A DNA stretch of 48,548 bases from assembly GCA_945860265.1 (NCBI GenBank), contig CAMAQF010000023.1, forward strand, positions 1 to 48,548. The letters run 5' to 3'. A program made the translations under genes and the position numbers. Shown one piece after another: positions 1 through 10,480 of this stretch. The stretch comes from Emticicia agri. Its GTDB lineage: Bacteria; Bacteroidota; Bacteroidia; Cytophagales; Spirosomataceae. The notes beneath the pieces are model-generated. The model searched no databases. It saw only the letters and a list, made by a program, of their open reading frames with translations, and had not been told where the DNA came from. The first letter of the stretch is position 1, and every line of letters starts with the position of its first letter.

Positions 1-141
1 TTCATACAATTTTTGTAGTTCTGACTTTTCAATAATAGGATTATTGGGGGTTAAATTTTCAGTAGTTGTATTACAGCTCGTTAAGCAACAAGCAAAAGCC
101 GAAACTAATAGAATACTCATAATATGTTGGCGATTTTTCAT
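1..141 (-). CDS. Lipoprotein, N-terminal part only (cut by left edge)
   Basis: An ATG at 139-141 on the minus strand opens a frame with no stop to the edge of the window, giving 47 codons. The start reads MKNRQHIMSILLVSAFACC, followed by the lipobox L20-T-S-C23, then a Thr/Asn-rich linker. This is a typical signal peptidase II signal, so the product should be a membrane lipoprotein with Cys23 as the acylated residue. The rest lies outside the window and no function can be given. It is downstream of, and on the same strand as, the M1 peptidase, separated by 121 bases. Confidence 0.7.
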   Translation of the reverse strand, partial: MKNRQHIMSILLVSAFACCLTSCNTTTENLTPNNPIIEKSELQKLYE

Positions 142-262
142 ATTAAAATTATGATTTATTGTTGAGACTCAATTTTAGGCAAAAGGTTACAATAAAATCA
201 TTTAAATTTTATTTGTGCATTAGTGTTTATTACAATAATAGTTGGACTTTGTGAGGTTTTTT

Positions 263-2146
263 TCACCCCACCCAACTCATCAAGTTCTGCACCCAAAACA
301 TTATTTTCATGGCATATTTCATGAAAGGAAGCAGAGATTGCTCTAAAGTACGACTATTATTATTGAGGTTTAAATCAAACAAAATCTTGTTTTTTGGGTC
401 GATAGTTACTGAATTGATTGGCTTTTCAAACTTTAACACTTTAGAGTAATCTTCACCATTCCAACTGATTAATTCTTCTTTTCCGTCAATAAACTTGACC
501 AATATTTCGGTTGGAATTATCATATCTCCCAGACGTTTGATGGTGCATTGATTTTGACTGATTTCGCTTACTTCGTAGTCACAATCGGGGGCTTTGTAGA
601 GAGCTTGTTCAAAATACCAATCAAAGTTTTTGCCGAATTTGAAGTTTGTTCGTTTCGGTGCAATTTCGTTGACGATTGCCACAAAATCTTTTACTGCAGG
701 ATGCTTAAAACCCCATTTGATAAAGTAGGTTTGCATTACTTTGTCCATCGTCTCAATTCCAATAAGATTTTCGAGTGTTTGGAGCATCGTTGCAGTTTTC
801 ATGTAAGTCAATGTTCCATAAGTGCCTTTGGGGTATTCCCATGATTTTCGGAAAATCTCTGAAATCTTTATATTTTTCATACTTACATAGGCTATTCGAG
901 GCGATTCCGAGTCATTGAGTTTGAAACCTAAGAGATTTATCATTGAGCCTTTACCGTAGGTAGCGTCCATGATTCGACCTTCGTAATATTGATTAAACCC
1001 TTCATCTAAAAACGATTCTTCAAACTCATTCGAGGCCAGCATTCCTTGAAAATACTGATGACCGAATTCATGAATCGTCACTACTTCGGGCGAATGAATT
1101 CCGCTTGGTAAGCCCCAAAAAGTTTCGCCACAAGTGATAAAAGTTGGGTATTCCATGCCTGATGAACCTGCAGCTTCGAGCGGTGGGTCAACCAATGTCA
1201 GTACAGAGTGCGGATACTTGCCAAGGTGTTTCTGAAAATATTCCAAAGCCGCAATTGCTGACTGAAAATAGCGTTCGGTACTGCCACTATGTTCGGGCTG
1301 CATGATTGCTTTTATTTTTACGTGCTTCCATTGGCGTTCGCTTACTTCAAATCGAGGCGAAATTGTCCATGCAAAATCGTGTACATCATCGGCTCGGTAG
1401 CTGATGGTTTTTGTATCGTCTTTGTTAGTTTTTTCTTTCTGAAAAACGCCACTTGCAGCCAAAACAAAGTTTTTGGGCACGGTCATATCAACTCGATATG
1501 TGCCAAAATCGGCATAAAACTCGCTTTCAGCATGAAACTGATGACAATTCCAAGCACCGCGTTTGGCATAACGCATACCAGCTGACTCATAAACTCCGAT
1601 TTTTGGAAACCATTGTCCAACTAAATAAAAATCGCCTACATAACCAGTTCGAGCAAAAACTTTGGGTAGGCGAGCCTTGAAATTGATGTCGAGTGTGATG
1701 CTTTCGTTAGGTGCAAGTGGGCGAGTGAGAGAAACACTTATTGCTGTTTGGTCTTTGTCGTTGAGGTCGTCGGGTTGAATAAATTTGATTTTTGAAGTTA
1801 GATATTCACCATTACGCACTTTCATCGAAGTAATATCAATCCAACCAATATTTTCTCTGTTTTTCTTATCCATCATTTCTCCGCGAAGCTGTCCGCCCGA
1901 CTCCTTCATAAAAGTCGAGTTTTTGTTTTTGAAGGCATTGAGGTACAAATGAAATTGTAATTCGGTTATGTGGTCAGTCGAAGTATTTGTCCATACAAGC
2001 GTTTCTTTGCCATCGAGACTATGTTTGATTGGGTCGAGTTTTACCGAAATATTATAGTTGGCAATACGATTACTCAAAGGTTTAGTGTGAGACACTGCAT
2101 TCAGAAAAGAAAATAAGAATATAATAAACAGAATATGCTTTTTCAT
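263..2146 (-). CDS. M1-family zinc metallopeptidase, secreted
   Basis: The 627-aa product begins with a hydrophobic signal peptide (about residues 1-19) and carries the gluzincin signature: HEFGH at 359-363 and the third zinc ligand E382 in the FLDEGF segment, 18 residues later. The segment GSSGMEYP upstream takes the place of the GxMEN exopeptidase loop of aminopeptidase N. This places it in the M1 family as a probable periplasmic or surface aminopeptidase; the substrate is unknown. It starts at an ATG and is divergent from the NodB gene with an 87-bp shared upstream region. Family assignment is firm, exact specificity is not. Confidence 0.9.
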   Translation of the reverse strand: MKKHILFIIFLFSFLNAVSHTKPLSNRIANYNISVKLDPIKHSLDGKETLVWTNTSTDHITELQFHLYLNAFKNKNSTFMKESGGQLRGEMMDKKNRENIGWIDITSMKVRNGEYLTSKIKFIQPDDLNDKDQTAISVSLTRPLAPNESITLDINFKARLPKVFARTGYVGDFYLVGQWFPKIGVYESAGMRYAKRGAWNCHQFHAESEFYADFGTYRVDMTVPKNFVLAASGVFQKEKTNKDDTKTISYRADDVHDFAWTISPRFEVSERQWKHVKIKAIMQPEHSGSTERYFQSAIAALEYFQKHLGKYPHSVLTLVDPPLEAAGSSGMEYPTFITCGETFWGLPSGIHSPEVVTIHEFGHQYFQGMLASNEFEESFLDEGFNQYYEGRIMDATYGKGSMINLLGFKLNDSESPRIAYVSMKNIKISEIFRKSWEYPKGTYGTLTYMKTATMLQTLENLIGIETMDKVMQTYFIKWGFKHPAVKDFVAIVNEIAPKRTNFKFGKNFDWYFEQALYKAPDCDYEVSEISQNQCTIKRLGDMIIPTEILVKFIDGKEELISWNGEDYSKVLKFEKPINSVTIDPKNKILFDLNLNNNSRTLEQSLLPFMKYAMKIMFWVQNLMSWVG

Positions 2147-2233
2147 GGAATTTTATGATTTCGTTCATGCAATTTAGAAATTAAATATTATTTCTGACTA
2201 AAAATCCTTTCTTTTGCAGAAAAACAATAAGCG

Positions 2234-2857
2234 ATGTTTTTGCACAAAACTAATTTTTTAATGCGGGCTTTATATCCCAATTTCGTTTGGAGAAAATCTG
2301 CCGAAGAAAAGAATATATATCTGACTTTTGATGACGGTCCAATACCCGATGTAACTGAGTTTGTGCTGGAAACCCTCGAAAAATATAATGCTCAAGCCAC
2401 GTTTTTCTGTATTGGCGAAAACATTAGTAAAAACACTGCCATTTTTCAGAATATAATCAACAATGGGCATTCGGTGGGGAATCATACTTTTAATCATTTG
2501 CGTGGTTGGTCAACTGATGATGTTACTTATTTGCAAAATGTAGTCAAATGTCAAACCGAAATCGAGAGAAATAGCCATCACTCAAAGTTATTTCGTCCGC
2601 CATATGGGCGTATTAAACGTAAGCAAGCGAATAGCTTATTGACTGATTATGAAATAGTTATGTGGGATGTACTGAGTGGAGATTTTTCACAAGACTTATC
2701 GCCTGAGACTGTCTTGCATAAAATAATTAAACACACAGATGCTGGTTCAATTGTGCTTTTTCATGACAGTATCAAGGCAAATACAAACATGTCTTACTCA
2801 CTGCCTAGATTTTTAGAACATTTCTCAAGCCAAGGATTTCAGTTCTCAAAACTTTAA
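2234..2857 (+). CDS. Polysaccharide deacetylase (NodB/CE4 family)
   Basis: A compact 207-aa protein that is essentially one NodB homology domain. Motif 1 TFDDGP is at 31-36 (D33 probable base, D34 metal ligand), motif 2 HTFNH at 84-88 (H84 and H88 metal ligands), motif 3 RPPYG at 121-125, followed by W-D and a C-terminal LFHDS motif. All metal and catalytic positions of the family are kept, so an active de-N-acetylase acting on a cell-wall or extracellular amino-sugar polymer is expected. There is no clear signal peptide, although the N-terminus is weakly hydrophobic. It may work with the glycosyltransferase 291 bases downstream on the same strand, but nothing proves a shared transcript. Confidence 0.9.
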   Translation: MFLHKTNFLMRALYPNFVWRKSAEEKNIYLTFDDGPIPDVTEFVLETLEKYNAQATFFCIGENISKNTAIFQNIINNGHSVGNHTFNHLRGWSTDDVTYLQNVVKCQTEIERNSHHSKLFRPPYGRIKRKQANSLLTDYEIVMWDVLSGDFSQDLSPETVLHKIIKHTDAGSIVLFHDSIKANTNMSYSLPRFLEHFSSQGFQFSKL

Positions 2858-3148
2858 ATTGTTTTGTAAAAACTAAATATGTGAATGTATTAATAAACGA
2901 AGATTTCATGATTCGGTGATTGAACGCTTTATTTTGAAAAACCCAAAGATACAAGAATCAAAAGCGACTGAATTTTAAGAAAACATTTTTTGGTAACTTA
3001 TGTAAAATCTAATACCCATTATTATCAAATTTTATACTGAAATTTGGACTTTAGTTACCAAGATATTGTGGGCGATTTTAAAAAAAGTGCTTCTACGATT
3101 AGCGATTGATTTAAGTCTACAGATAGAATAATCGAAAAAACCTATACG
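2858..3148. other. Intergenic gap without a recognisable gene
   Basis: This 291-bp AT-rich gap separates the deacetylase and the glycosyltransferase. I see no coding frame with a plausible start, no tRNA-like fold and no strong hairpin with a T-tract. Confidence 0.5.
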
Positions 3149-4126
3149 ATGAATTATCCGAAAGTAAGTATCTTAGTAGCGGCTCGAAATGAGGAAGAAA
3201 ATATTGCAGAGTTATTGCATTCGTTTACTCAACTGAGTTATCCTAAAGATAGGCTACAAATTCTTATCGGAGATGATGATTCGACTGATACAACGGCTGA
3301 GATTATTGAAGATTTTATGACCGAAAATATTTTTATTCAATATATTAAAATAAAAAAACAAATTGCTGACCTTAAAGGCAAAGCCAATGTTTTGGCACAA
3401 TTGGCTCATAAGGCAACGGGTGAGCTTTTTTTCTTTACTGATGCTGATATTGAAGTGCCCAAAAATTGGATTGAAGCATTTGTAGTCGAAAGAAAAAATG
3501 AAGGTGTAATAGTTGGCTTGACACTTGTCAAAAACAAAAATTGGTTTGAAGCAAGTCAAGCAATAGAATGGCTTTTTACGCTGAAATTAATGAAAACTTT
3601 GGCTGATTACAAGATACAATCTACTGGAATGGGTAATAATATGATGGTTTCAGCGGAGGCTTATTGGGCGGTTGGTGGTTATGAAAAAATCGGTTTTTCC
3701 ATAGTGGAAGATTATGCCATTTATAAGGCTATTATTGATAAAGGTTTTGCGTTTAAGCAATTATTCAAGCCCGAAGCATTGACACGCACAAAACCACCAA
3801 AAAAGTATTTTGAACAACGCAAACGCTGGGTTGCAGGAGGGTTTTCAACAGGTTCAATTCTGATTTTTCCTGCCTTAATTCAAGGTTTTTTATTGCCTAT
3901 TTTGTTCATTATCAGTCTTTATTCTTGGAAAATCGTTTTATCAGTTTTTATCTTAAATTTTTTGGTAAACTTATTTCTTGGAGGTCAAATATTTAAAGTT
4001 CTCAATCAAAATCAATTACTAAAATATATTCCTGCCTACACGATTTATATGTATGTTTTTTGGTTTTTGCAGTTGATAGCTTATATTTTACCAACTAAAT
4101 TAGTCTGGAAAGGGCGAGAATATTAG
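3149..4126 (+). CDS. Family 2 glycosyltransferase, membrane-anchored
   Basis: The 325-aa protein has a GT-A fold: VSILVAARNEEENI near the N-terminus, GDDDSTD at 41-47 (nucleotide-sugar binding), the metal-binding DAD at 98-100, a VED acid motif at about 186-188 and a QRKRW motif at 223-227, which is typical of processive GT2 enzymes such as cellulose/hyaluronan-synthase relatives. Residues from about 232 form two to three hydrophobic segments, so the enzyme is probably on the cytoplasmic face of the inner membrane. It likely builds an exopolysaccharide, glycolipid or wall glycan; the acceptor cannot be told. It ends tail to tail with the BNR protein. Confidence 0.88.
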   Translation: MNYPKVSILVAARNEEENIAELLHSFTQLSYPKDRLQILIGDDDSTDTTAEIIEDFMTENIFIQYIKIKKQIADLKGKANVLAQLAHKATGELFFFTDADIEVPKNWIEAFVVERKNEGVIVGLTLVKNKNWFEASQAIEWLFTLKLMKTLADYKIQSTGMGNNMMVSAEAYWAVGGYEKIGFSIVEDYAIYKAIIDKGFAFKQLFKPEALTRTKPPKKYFEQRKRWVAGGFSTGSILIFPALIQGFLLPILFIISLYSWKIVLSVFILNFLVNLFLGGQIFKVLNQNQLLKYIPAYTIYMYVFWFLQLIAYILPTKLVWKGREY

Positions 4127-4150
4127 TTTTTCTCAAAAACAATAAGAAAA

Positions 4151-4179
4151 TTGTGGCACGCCTTCAAGGTGTGCCACAA
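4151..4179. terminator. Bidirectional hairpin terminator between convergent genes
   Basis: Arms TTGTGGCAC and GTGCCACAA are perfectly complementary, and the inner CCTT/AAGG can extend the helix. An A-run lies on the left and a T-run (from 4184) on the right, so it can end transcripts from both the glycosyltransferase and the BNR protein gene. Confidence 0.75.
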
Positions 4180-4206
4180 ATGCTTTTTTATATTTCTACG
4201 TATATT

Positions 4207-7200
4207 CTAAGGAATAATCACTTTACTGATTACTTTTTCTGCACAAAGTTTATTGTAAGCTGCAATATCTTTTGAAATTAAATCATTCATTTCTGTTTTT
4301 AGAACATTCCATTGTGCATCGAGGGCGGCCAATTGCTTTTTCTGTCCGCTCGTAACTGTCGGAATGTTTGAATCAACTTCGCCTCTTACAAAAATATAAT
4401 CAGCACTTAGCATATTCTTGAAATTGATAATATCATCGTTCGATTCGGCCTTGTTCTGCACTAATTTTTCTTCCCAAATTTTGATTTTTTTGACGATTGC
4501 ATTTCCTTCATCTACCACTATTTTTAGCTCTGTTTTTGTAGTCAAAAGGCTACTTACTTCGCTAATTTGCTTAGAAATCTTACGCATTTTAGCGATTGAT
4601 TCATGAATATCATTCACACTATTTTCGAGTGATTTGAGCGTATTTTCTTGGTCTTCGTATTCGGCAGAGCTTGCCTTAATGCGTGGGTCAGCGAGAATTT
4701 TTACAGAAACAGTTTTGGTCTGTTTTCCGTAGGTAAATTTAGCAGAATAGCTACCTGGTGACATCTTGCGACCATTATAGCTGCCTTCAATAAATACTTT
4801 TGGAATACCATTTATGGTTTCAGCTCGCATATCCCACACAAAACGATTCATACCTCCTTTTGTCAAAAGCGTTGGGTCGGGCGATGGCCCACCTGGGTAA
4901 ACCTCAAATCCTTTTTCTTTTTTGCTACTGTAAGTTCTTACGATTTCTCCTTTTGAAGTACTTATTTCCAAAGTAAAGGCCATTGTAGTATCAGGTTTAG
5001 CAGGTAAACCATAGTAGAAAACTACACCAGTAGATGGATTTTCTCCAAATGTAGAACTATTTTCTTCGTCCTCTTCGCTCACTTTATCAAGTGAGCTACG
5101 ACCCGACACTCGGTAAGCATCTTCAGGGGTGAAAACCGTCAAACTATCTTTTGATAATTCGCCTTTTAATTCTCTAATTGGAGCTAAATCATCTAAAATC
5201 CAAAACGAGCGACCTTGAGTTGAAGCAATTAAATCATTTTGATGAACTTTCAGATCTGTAATTGGAACAATTGGAAGGTTCAATTGCATATTTGACCAAC
5301 TTTTTCCGCCATTTGATGAAAGATAAAGACCTGTTTCAGTTCCTGCAAAAAGTAAATCTTTGCGTTGTGAATCTTCACGTACCACACGCACACACGCTCC
5401 ATACGGTATGCCTTCAGTTATTTTAGTCCAAGTTTTGCCGTAATCGGTTGTTTTATAGATAGAAGGTGTAAAATCATTTAATTTATACCTATGCGTGGCA
5501 ATATAAGCCGTGGCATTATCATGCGGCGAAACTTCTATCGCATTTACCAAACATTCTTCGAGGCCGGCTGGTGTTACGTTTGCCCAAGTTTTGCCATTAT
5601 CTTTTGTAATATGCACCAATCCATCATCACTTCCTGCCCAAAAAACACCTGCTTCATTTGGTGATTCTGTGAGGTAGGCAATTGTTGCGTAGTTTTCTCC
5701 TCCTGCACCCTCGTTGGTGTAGGGAGCTCCGCCCAAACCTAGTTTTGTAGTATCTTTTCTAGTCAAATCAGTTGAAAACTCTGTCCAGGTTTTACCCAAA
5801 TCTGTTGTTTTCAAAACCACATTTCCTGCATGATAATAGGCTTTTTCACGTTTTGAGTAGATAATCGGAGCGTTCCAATTGAAACGATACATCATTTCTT
5901 TAGCTTTTAAGGCTTGGTATTGAATTGGAGCTGTCATTACACCTTTTCCTTCTTTGTTTTGCAAATCGAGTAGCTCGATTGTGCCTTGATAGCTTCCACC
6001 CATTACGTATCGCGGAGCATCAGGGTCGAATGCCAAAAATGCACTTTCACCACCTGCCGAAGCTTCCCAATCTCTCTCACGAATACCACCGCCATTGGTT
6101 ACCCTGCTTGGAATCATGACCGAAGTATTATCTTGCTGACCGCCATAAATTCTGTAAGGAAATAAATTATCGGCATTGATTCGGTAAAATTGAGCCGTAG
6201 GCATTTGGTTTTGAGGAGAAAATGACTGTCCGCCATTGAATGAAACCACCGCACCACCATCATTTCCCAAAACCATGTTTTTACCATCTTTCGGATTCAT
6301 CCATAAATCGTGGTGGTCGCCGTGGGTTCCGCCAAAAACACGAGTGAAGGTTTTGCCACCATCAATAGATTTAAGGGCAGGAGAATTAAGGACATAAACA
6401 ATGTTTTCGTTGGTTGGGTCTGCAAAGATTTCGATATAATACCATGCTCGCTGAACCGTTCGGTGGTCTTTGCTTATACGAATCCAAGATTTTCCGGCGT
6501 CGTCCGAACGAAAAACTCCACCTTGTTCTTTTTCAGTATCAGATTCTATTACTGCAAAAACTCGGCTTGGATTAGCTCTCGAAACTACAACACCCATTTT
6601 ACCTAATTCTTTTGGCAAACCTTTATCAAGTTTTGCCCAAGTTTCGCCAGCATCCACTGATTTATACAATCCACTGCCTTTGCCTCCGCTCACCATTTGC
6701 CACGGCAAACGTCGGTGGTCCCACATCGAGGCATACATAATTCTTGGGTTGGTCATGTCCATACTCAGATCGGCACAACCAGTGTTATTATCAACAAAAA
6801 GTGTCTTTTTCCACGTTTTTCCACCGTCAATCGACTTATAAACACCTCTTTCTTCACTTGCACCGTGCAAAGCACCTTGTGCTGCTACATAAATAATATC
6901 TGGATTTTGTGGGTGAATGTTAATGCGAGAAATATGACGAGTAAGATCGAGACCCATTTTTGTCCACGTTTTCCCTGCATCTGTCGATTTATAAACGCCA
7001 TCGCCATAAGAGGTCATCACACCACGAGGTGCGTGTTCGCCCATGCCTACATAAACTACGTTCTGGTCTGATTCGGATACCGAAACTGCCCCAACAGTGC
7101 CAGTTTTGAAATAGCCATCAGAAATATTTTCCCATGAAAGTCCAGCGTCGGTAGTTTTCCAGAGACCGCCGCCAGCTGTACCCATATAATAAATTTGAGG

Positions 7201-7425
7201 ATTGCCTATTACTCCCGAAACAGCCACCGATCGCCCACCACGAAATGGTCCAATGTTTCGCCATTTGATGGCCTTGAATGTACTATCATAGTTTATTTGT
7301 GGAGTATTAACGGCCTTTATAATAGCAATGGTGGGTATAGGAGAAGCTTTTGTTTTCTTTTTATTTTGGGCATAAGCCCCGAGAGAAGTCAACAAAATCA
7401 GTAGAAGGATTGATAATTGTTTCAT
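4207..7425 (-). CDS. Large secreted BNR/VPS10-like beta-propeller protein
   Basis: The product is about 1072 aa, with signal peptide [20 protein letters not shown]. At least ten Asp-box/BNR-type repeats of the form S/T-x-D-x-G-x-T/S-W are visible (for example [40 protein letters not shown]), which indicates one or two sortilin-like beta-propellers. The last ~250 residues form a beta-rich region followed by a helical/coiled segment. Proteins of this family in Bacteroidota are often labelled glycosyl hydrolases, but no catalytic residues can be seen, so a binding or scaffold role is as likely. An in-frame ATG 36 bases upstream (7461) would put 12 residues before the signal peptide; the promoter box at 7471-7478 favours the start at 7425. 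Confidence 0.85.
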   Translation of the reverse strand: MKQLSILLLILLTSLGAYAQNKKKTKASPIPTIAIIKAVNTPQINYDSTFKAIKWRNIGPFRGGRSVAVSGVIGNPQIYYMGTAGGGLWKTTDAGLSWENISDGYFKTGTVGAVSVSESDQNVVYVGMGEHAPRGVMTSYGDGVYKSTDAGKTWTKMGLDLTRHISRINIHPQNPDIIYVAAQGALHGASEERGVYKSIDGGKTWKKTLFVDNNTGCADLSMDMTNPRIMYASMWDHRRLPWQMVSGGKGSGLYKSVDAGETWAKLDKGLPKELGKMGVVVSRANPSRVFAVIESDTEKEQGGVFRSDDAGKSWIRISKDHRTVQRAWYYIEIFADPTNENIVYVLNSPALKSIDGGKTFTRVFGGTHGDHHDLWMNPKDGKNMVLGNDGGAVVSFNGGQSFSPQNQMPTAQFYRINADNLFPYRIYGGQQDNTSVMIPSRVTNGGGIRERDWEASAGGESAFLAFDPDAPRYVMGGSYQGTIELLDLQNKEGKGVMTAPIQYQALKAKEMMYRFNWNAPIIYSKREKAYYHAGNVVLKTTDLGKTWTEFSTDLTRKDTTKLGLGGAPYTNEGAGGENYATIAYLTESPNEAGVFWAGSDDGLVHITKDNGKTWANVTPAGLEECLVNAIEVSPHDNATAYIATHRYKLNDFTPSIYKTTDYGKTWTKITEGIPYGACVRVVREDSQRKDLLFAGTETGLYLSSNGGKSWSNMQLNLPIVPITDLKVHQNDLIASTQGRSFWILDDLAPIRELKGELSKDSLTVFTPEDAYRVSGRSSLDKVSEEDEENSSTFGENPSTGVVFYYGLPAKPDTTMAFTLEISTSKGEIVRTYSSKKEKGFEVYPGGPSPDPTLLTKGGMNRFVWDMRAETINGIPKVFIEGSYNGRKMSPGSYSAKFTYGKQTKTVSVKILADPRIKASSAEYEDQENTLKSLENSVNDIHESIAKMRKISKQISEVSSLLTTKTELKIVVDEGNAIVKKIKIWEEKLVQNKAESNDDIINFKNMLSADYIFVRGEVDSNIPTVTSGQKKQLAALDAQWNVLKTEMNDLISKDIAAYNKLCAEKVISKVIIP

Positions 7426-7470
7426 TGGTTTAGGAAATGAGTTTTTGTTTATTGATACCATACATATTTC

Positions 7471-7478
7471 TCAAAGAT
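7471..7478 (-). promoter_or_regulatory. Promoter -7 box (TATCTTTG) of the BNR protein gene
   Basis: The minus strand reads TATCTTTG, an exact match to the Bacteroidota -7 consensus TAnnTTTG. No good -33 TTG was found at the usual spacing. The start of transcription would fall near 7463, almost on top of the longer ATG, which argues for translation from 7425 with a leader of about 38 nt. Confidence 0.45.
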
Positions 7479-7620
7479 AGAAAATATCTCGATATGCTTA
7501 GTTACACATTGCAATTCTATTCTTTTTGTCAGTGATAAAAGGGTAATTTTATGTGGCGAAATTTGTATTTATTTAAGAAAACTACACAGGTATGACAAAT
7601 ATTCTACTTACCTCGCAGAA

Positions 7621-8703
7621 TCAAATATATTTCTTCCATTTAAAGTAAAGCCAAAAACCAAAGGCAATTATTACCATGCTGCCGAGTGCATAAAAATACC
7701 CATTTGGATTGTGCAGTTCGGGCATATTGTCGAAGTTCATGCCGTAAATGCCTGCAATGAAGGTTAAAGGCATAAAAATAGCCGTAAAAATCGTAAGCGT
7801 TTTCATGACCGAATTCATTTTATTACTCAAGCTTGTGAGATAAATATTCTGAATATTTTCTATCATTTCTCTGTAAGATTCAATCGTTTCGAGGGTTTGT
7901 AGAATATGGTCGTAAACGTCTCTTAAATAAATGATTGTGCTTGCTTGAAGCAGGACAGAATTATCACGAGTGAGTGAGCCAAAAATATCACGAAGGGGCA
8001 ATATCGCCTTACGAATCTGCATTAATTCTCGGCGAAGTTCATAGAGTGCAGTTTGGTCGTCTCGGTGGGGGGTTTCAATGATTTTTATTTCTATTTCCTC
8101 CAGTTTTTCGCTAAATTTTTCAAGAACTACATAGTAATTATCAACCACCAAGTCGCAGAGTGAATAAAACAGATAATCAGCTTTGCCACGACGAGTTTTT
8201 CCGACTGATGCTTTTAATCGAGCAAAAATTGGAGCAAAAACATCAGATTTTTGTTTTTCTTGAAATGAAATAACGTAGTTTCTTCCTAAAACTAAAGCAA
8301 CGTGCTCGGATTCAATTTCGTTAATTGTCTCGTTAAATTGTAGCATTTTCATTATCACAAATATATTTTGCTCGTCAAAATTCTCCAATTTGGGCTTTTG
8401 CTCAGTATTGAGTACATCTTCAAGTAAAAGCGGATGCAAATGATAAAGTTTGCCGATTTCTTCAACGATATGTACTTCGTGTAAGCCATCAACATTGAGC
8501 CAATTTACATGAGTTTCGATTGTAGAAAATTGACATTCGATGATTGATTTAACTATTTTTTGCTGGTAAATTTCATCATTAAACGCAATTAATTTTACAA
8601 CAGTCTCAAACGGCACATCTTTGCCCACATACTCAAGCGTACCTGGTGAAGTAAAAACCTTTTGATGTACGTATTTTTTGTACTTTTTGTTATGTTTCGA
8701 CAT
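7621..8703 (-). CDS. corA: CorA-family magnesium/cobalt transporter
   Basis: This 360-aa protein has the CorA plan: a large cytoplasmic alpha/beta N-domain, a long helical region (about 200-290) and two C-terminal membrane helices with the pore signature YGMNF between them, ending in the basic tail KWKKYI. It should form a homopentameric Mg2+ (Co2+, Ni2+) channel in the inner membrane. I use the ATG at 8701-8703; the frame also extends to a TTG at 8730, which would add nine residues and looks less likely. Membership is firm; which ion dominates in vivo is not known. Confidence 0.93.
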   Translation of the reverse strand: MSKHNKKYKKYVHQKVFTSPGTLEYVGKDVPFETVVKLIAFNDEIYQQKIVKSIIECQFSTIETHVNWLNVDGLHEVHIVEEIGKLYHLHPLLLEDVLNTEQKPKLENFDEQNIFVIMKMLQFNETINEIESEHVALVLGRNYVISFQEKQKSDVFAPIFARLKASVGKTRRGKADYLFYSLCDLVVDNYYVVLEKFSEKLEEIEIKIIETPHRDDQTALYELRRELMQIRKAILPLRDIFGSLTRDNSVLLQASTIIYLRDVYDHILQTLETIESYREMIENIQNIYLTSLSNKMNSVMKTLTIFTAIFMPLTFIAGIYGMNFDNMPELHNPNGYFYALGSMVIIAFGFWLYFKWKKYI

Positions 8704-8811
8704 AAGCAGTTGGGTATATTTAAACGACAAATTTGTTTTTCATAAAAAACTGATAGACAGTATTTTATGTTAGTGTGGACTGTAAACTATTGACCGTAGA
8801 TTACATATCTT

Positions 8812-10239
8812 CTACCCTTCCAAAAACTGTTTATTAAAATTAAGAAGAAAAACTTCTTTTACACCACGAGTAATGGCGGTATAAAGCCAACGAATAAAAT
8901 CGCTATCTACTTCTGAATTAGGCGGCAAATAGCCTTGGTCAACAAAGACCGCATCCCACTGCCCACCCTGCGATTTGTGGCAGGTGAGAGCATACGCAAA
9001 CTTTACTTGTAAAGCACTCAAAAATGGGTCTTTACGCAATAAATCTTGGCGTTCTTTTTTGGATTTTACCCAAAAATAATCTTTAAGTACACTTTCGTAA
9101 AGCATTTTATTCTCTTCTGACGATAATGTTGGAGAATTTGAATAAAGAGTATTCAGAATAATCTTACAGTCAAATTCTTCCTCGTCTGGGTAATCGACGA
9201 GTTTGAGCGTTACATTGGCGAAACGCAGACCATGCATTTCTTCTTCTCGACGAATTTTTAAAACTTCCACAAAATCGCCATTGGCAATAAAACCTGCTTT
9301 TGATTCTTCACCCAAAACGGTATAATTGTTCCTTACTACCATCAGCATATCACCCGAATCAAGTTCGTTTTCGGAGTAATTAATAGCAGTTCTGATATAA
9401 CGATTATACTGCACTGCCGTTTTATTTGAGCGAGTAATAATGGTCGTGTTTTCTCGACCATATTTATCGTAAGCATACCTGATTCCATCTTCCAAACGCT
9501 CGCCCGTCATGCGATAAAAATCTTTGTATTCGCTCGTAATAAGCTGAATATTAGGCTTTTCTGCTTGTAGTTGTTGCCTTAAATCAGTGGCATTTGTCAA
9601 AATACCTGAGCCTTCTCCTTGACGCATAACTTCGGTTAATACGTGTTCGGTGATGGTGGCGTGGTATCGCCCAGCTAAATGTTCGGCACTAAGTGCGGGG
9701 CTGACCTGCATTCCAACTGGTGGAAGCTGGGCTTCATCGCCAATCAAAATGAGTTTGTTAGTTTCTTGCTCAAATACAAAATCTAGCAAATCGTGTAATA
9801 AACTATTTGTGCCAAAATCTCGGTCATCCGAAATCATTGAGGCCTCATCGACTATATATACAGTACCTTCTTGGGTGTTTTTCATGCGTTCAAAAACCAA
9901 CGCACCAGTATAGGAATTTTCAACTTGGCGATAAATTTTTTTGTGAATCGTCAAAGCCATTCGCTTTGAGTAGCTCGACATCACCTTGGCGGCTCGACCA
10001 GTTGGAGCAAGTAAAACTGCCTTATATCCAAATTCTTTTAAAACCTTGATGAGGGTACTTACAAAGGTCGTTTTACCAGTTCCCGCATAACCTTTCAGAA
10101 TAAAAGTATCACGAAAACGGTCTTCTACTTCAATAAATTCATCCATCAATTTAAAAAGTTTCGCTTGCCCAAAAGTGGGGGTAAATGGAAACTTTTTAAG
10201 AAATATTTCGGAAGGTTTTGTATTATCGTCGAGTGCCAT
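8812..10239 (-). CDS. RecD/Pif1-like superfamily 1B DNA helicase
   Basis: The 475-aa protein shows helicase motif I GYAGTGKTT at 50-58, motif Ia LLAPTGRAA, motif II with DEAS at 131-134, motif III LIGDEAQLPPVG, and late motifs: ALTCHKSQGGQW (motif V) and YTAITRG (motif VI). The order and wording fit the SF1B group of RecD2, Dda and Pif1, i.e. a 5'-3' DNA helicase. At 475 aa it is much shorter than RecD2 and lacks an N-terminal HhH region, so it is closer to Dda-like stand-alone enzymes common in Bacteroidota. The first ATG agrees with a 20-residue lead-in before the helicase core. Role in repair or replication is inferred from family. Confidence 0.88.
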   Translation of the reverse strand: MALDDNTKPSEIFLKKFPFTPTFGQAKLFKLMDEFIEVEDRFRDTFILKGYAGTGKTTFVSTLIKVLKEFGYKAVLLAPTGRAAKVMSSYSKRMALTIHKKIYRQVENSYTGALVFERMKNTQEGTVYIVDEASMISDDRDFGTNSLLHDLLDFVFEQETNKLILIGDEAQLPPVGMQVSPALSAEHLAGRYHATITEHVLTEVMRQGEGSGILTNATDLRQQLQAEKPNIQLITSEYKDFYRMTGERLEDGIRYAYDKYGRENTTIITRSNKTAVQYNRYIRTAINYSENELDSGDMLMVVRNNYTVLGEESKAGFIANGDFVEVLKIRREEEMHGLRFANVTLKLVDYPDEEEFDCKIILNTLYSNSPTLSSEENKMLYESVLKDYFWVKSKKERQDLLRKDPFLSALQVKFAYALTCHKSQGGQWDAVFVDQGYLPPNSEVDSDFIRWLYTAITRGVKEVFLLNFNKQFLEG

Positions 10240-10443
10240 TTTTTTGTTTGAGATACAAGATTTTAGAAATGAGATACAAGATTTGATAAAATCAAAGATT
10301 CAGCTATTAGAAAAGGTTAAATTATACTAATCTCTTATCTCAAATCCCCCTTTTTCAATCTATTATTTCAAATCCATCTGCAAAATAAACCATTAAATTT
10401 TAAAAACATTCAAGATTCATGAAATCCCTTGTGGCCGATTAGT

Positions 10444-10451
10444 TATATTTG
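10444..10451 (+). promoter_or_regulatory. Promoter -7 box (TATATTTG) of the Nudix gene
   Basis: Exact TAnnTTTG match 29 bases before the ATG. The -33 element is not convincing. Predicted leader is about 20-25 nt. Confidence 0.45.
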
Positions 10452-10480
10452 TACCAAAATAGTCAGAATATTCAATACAA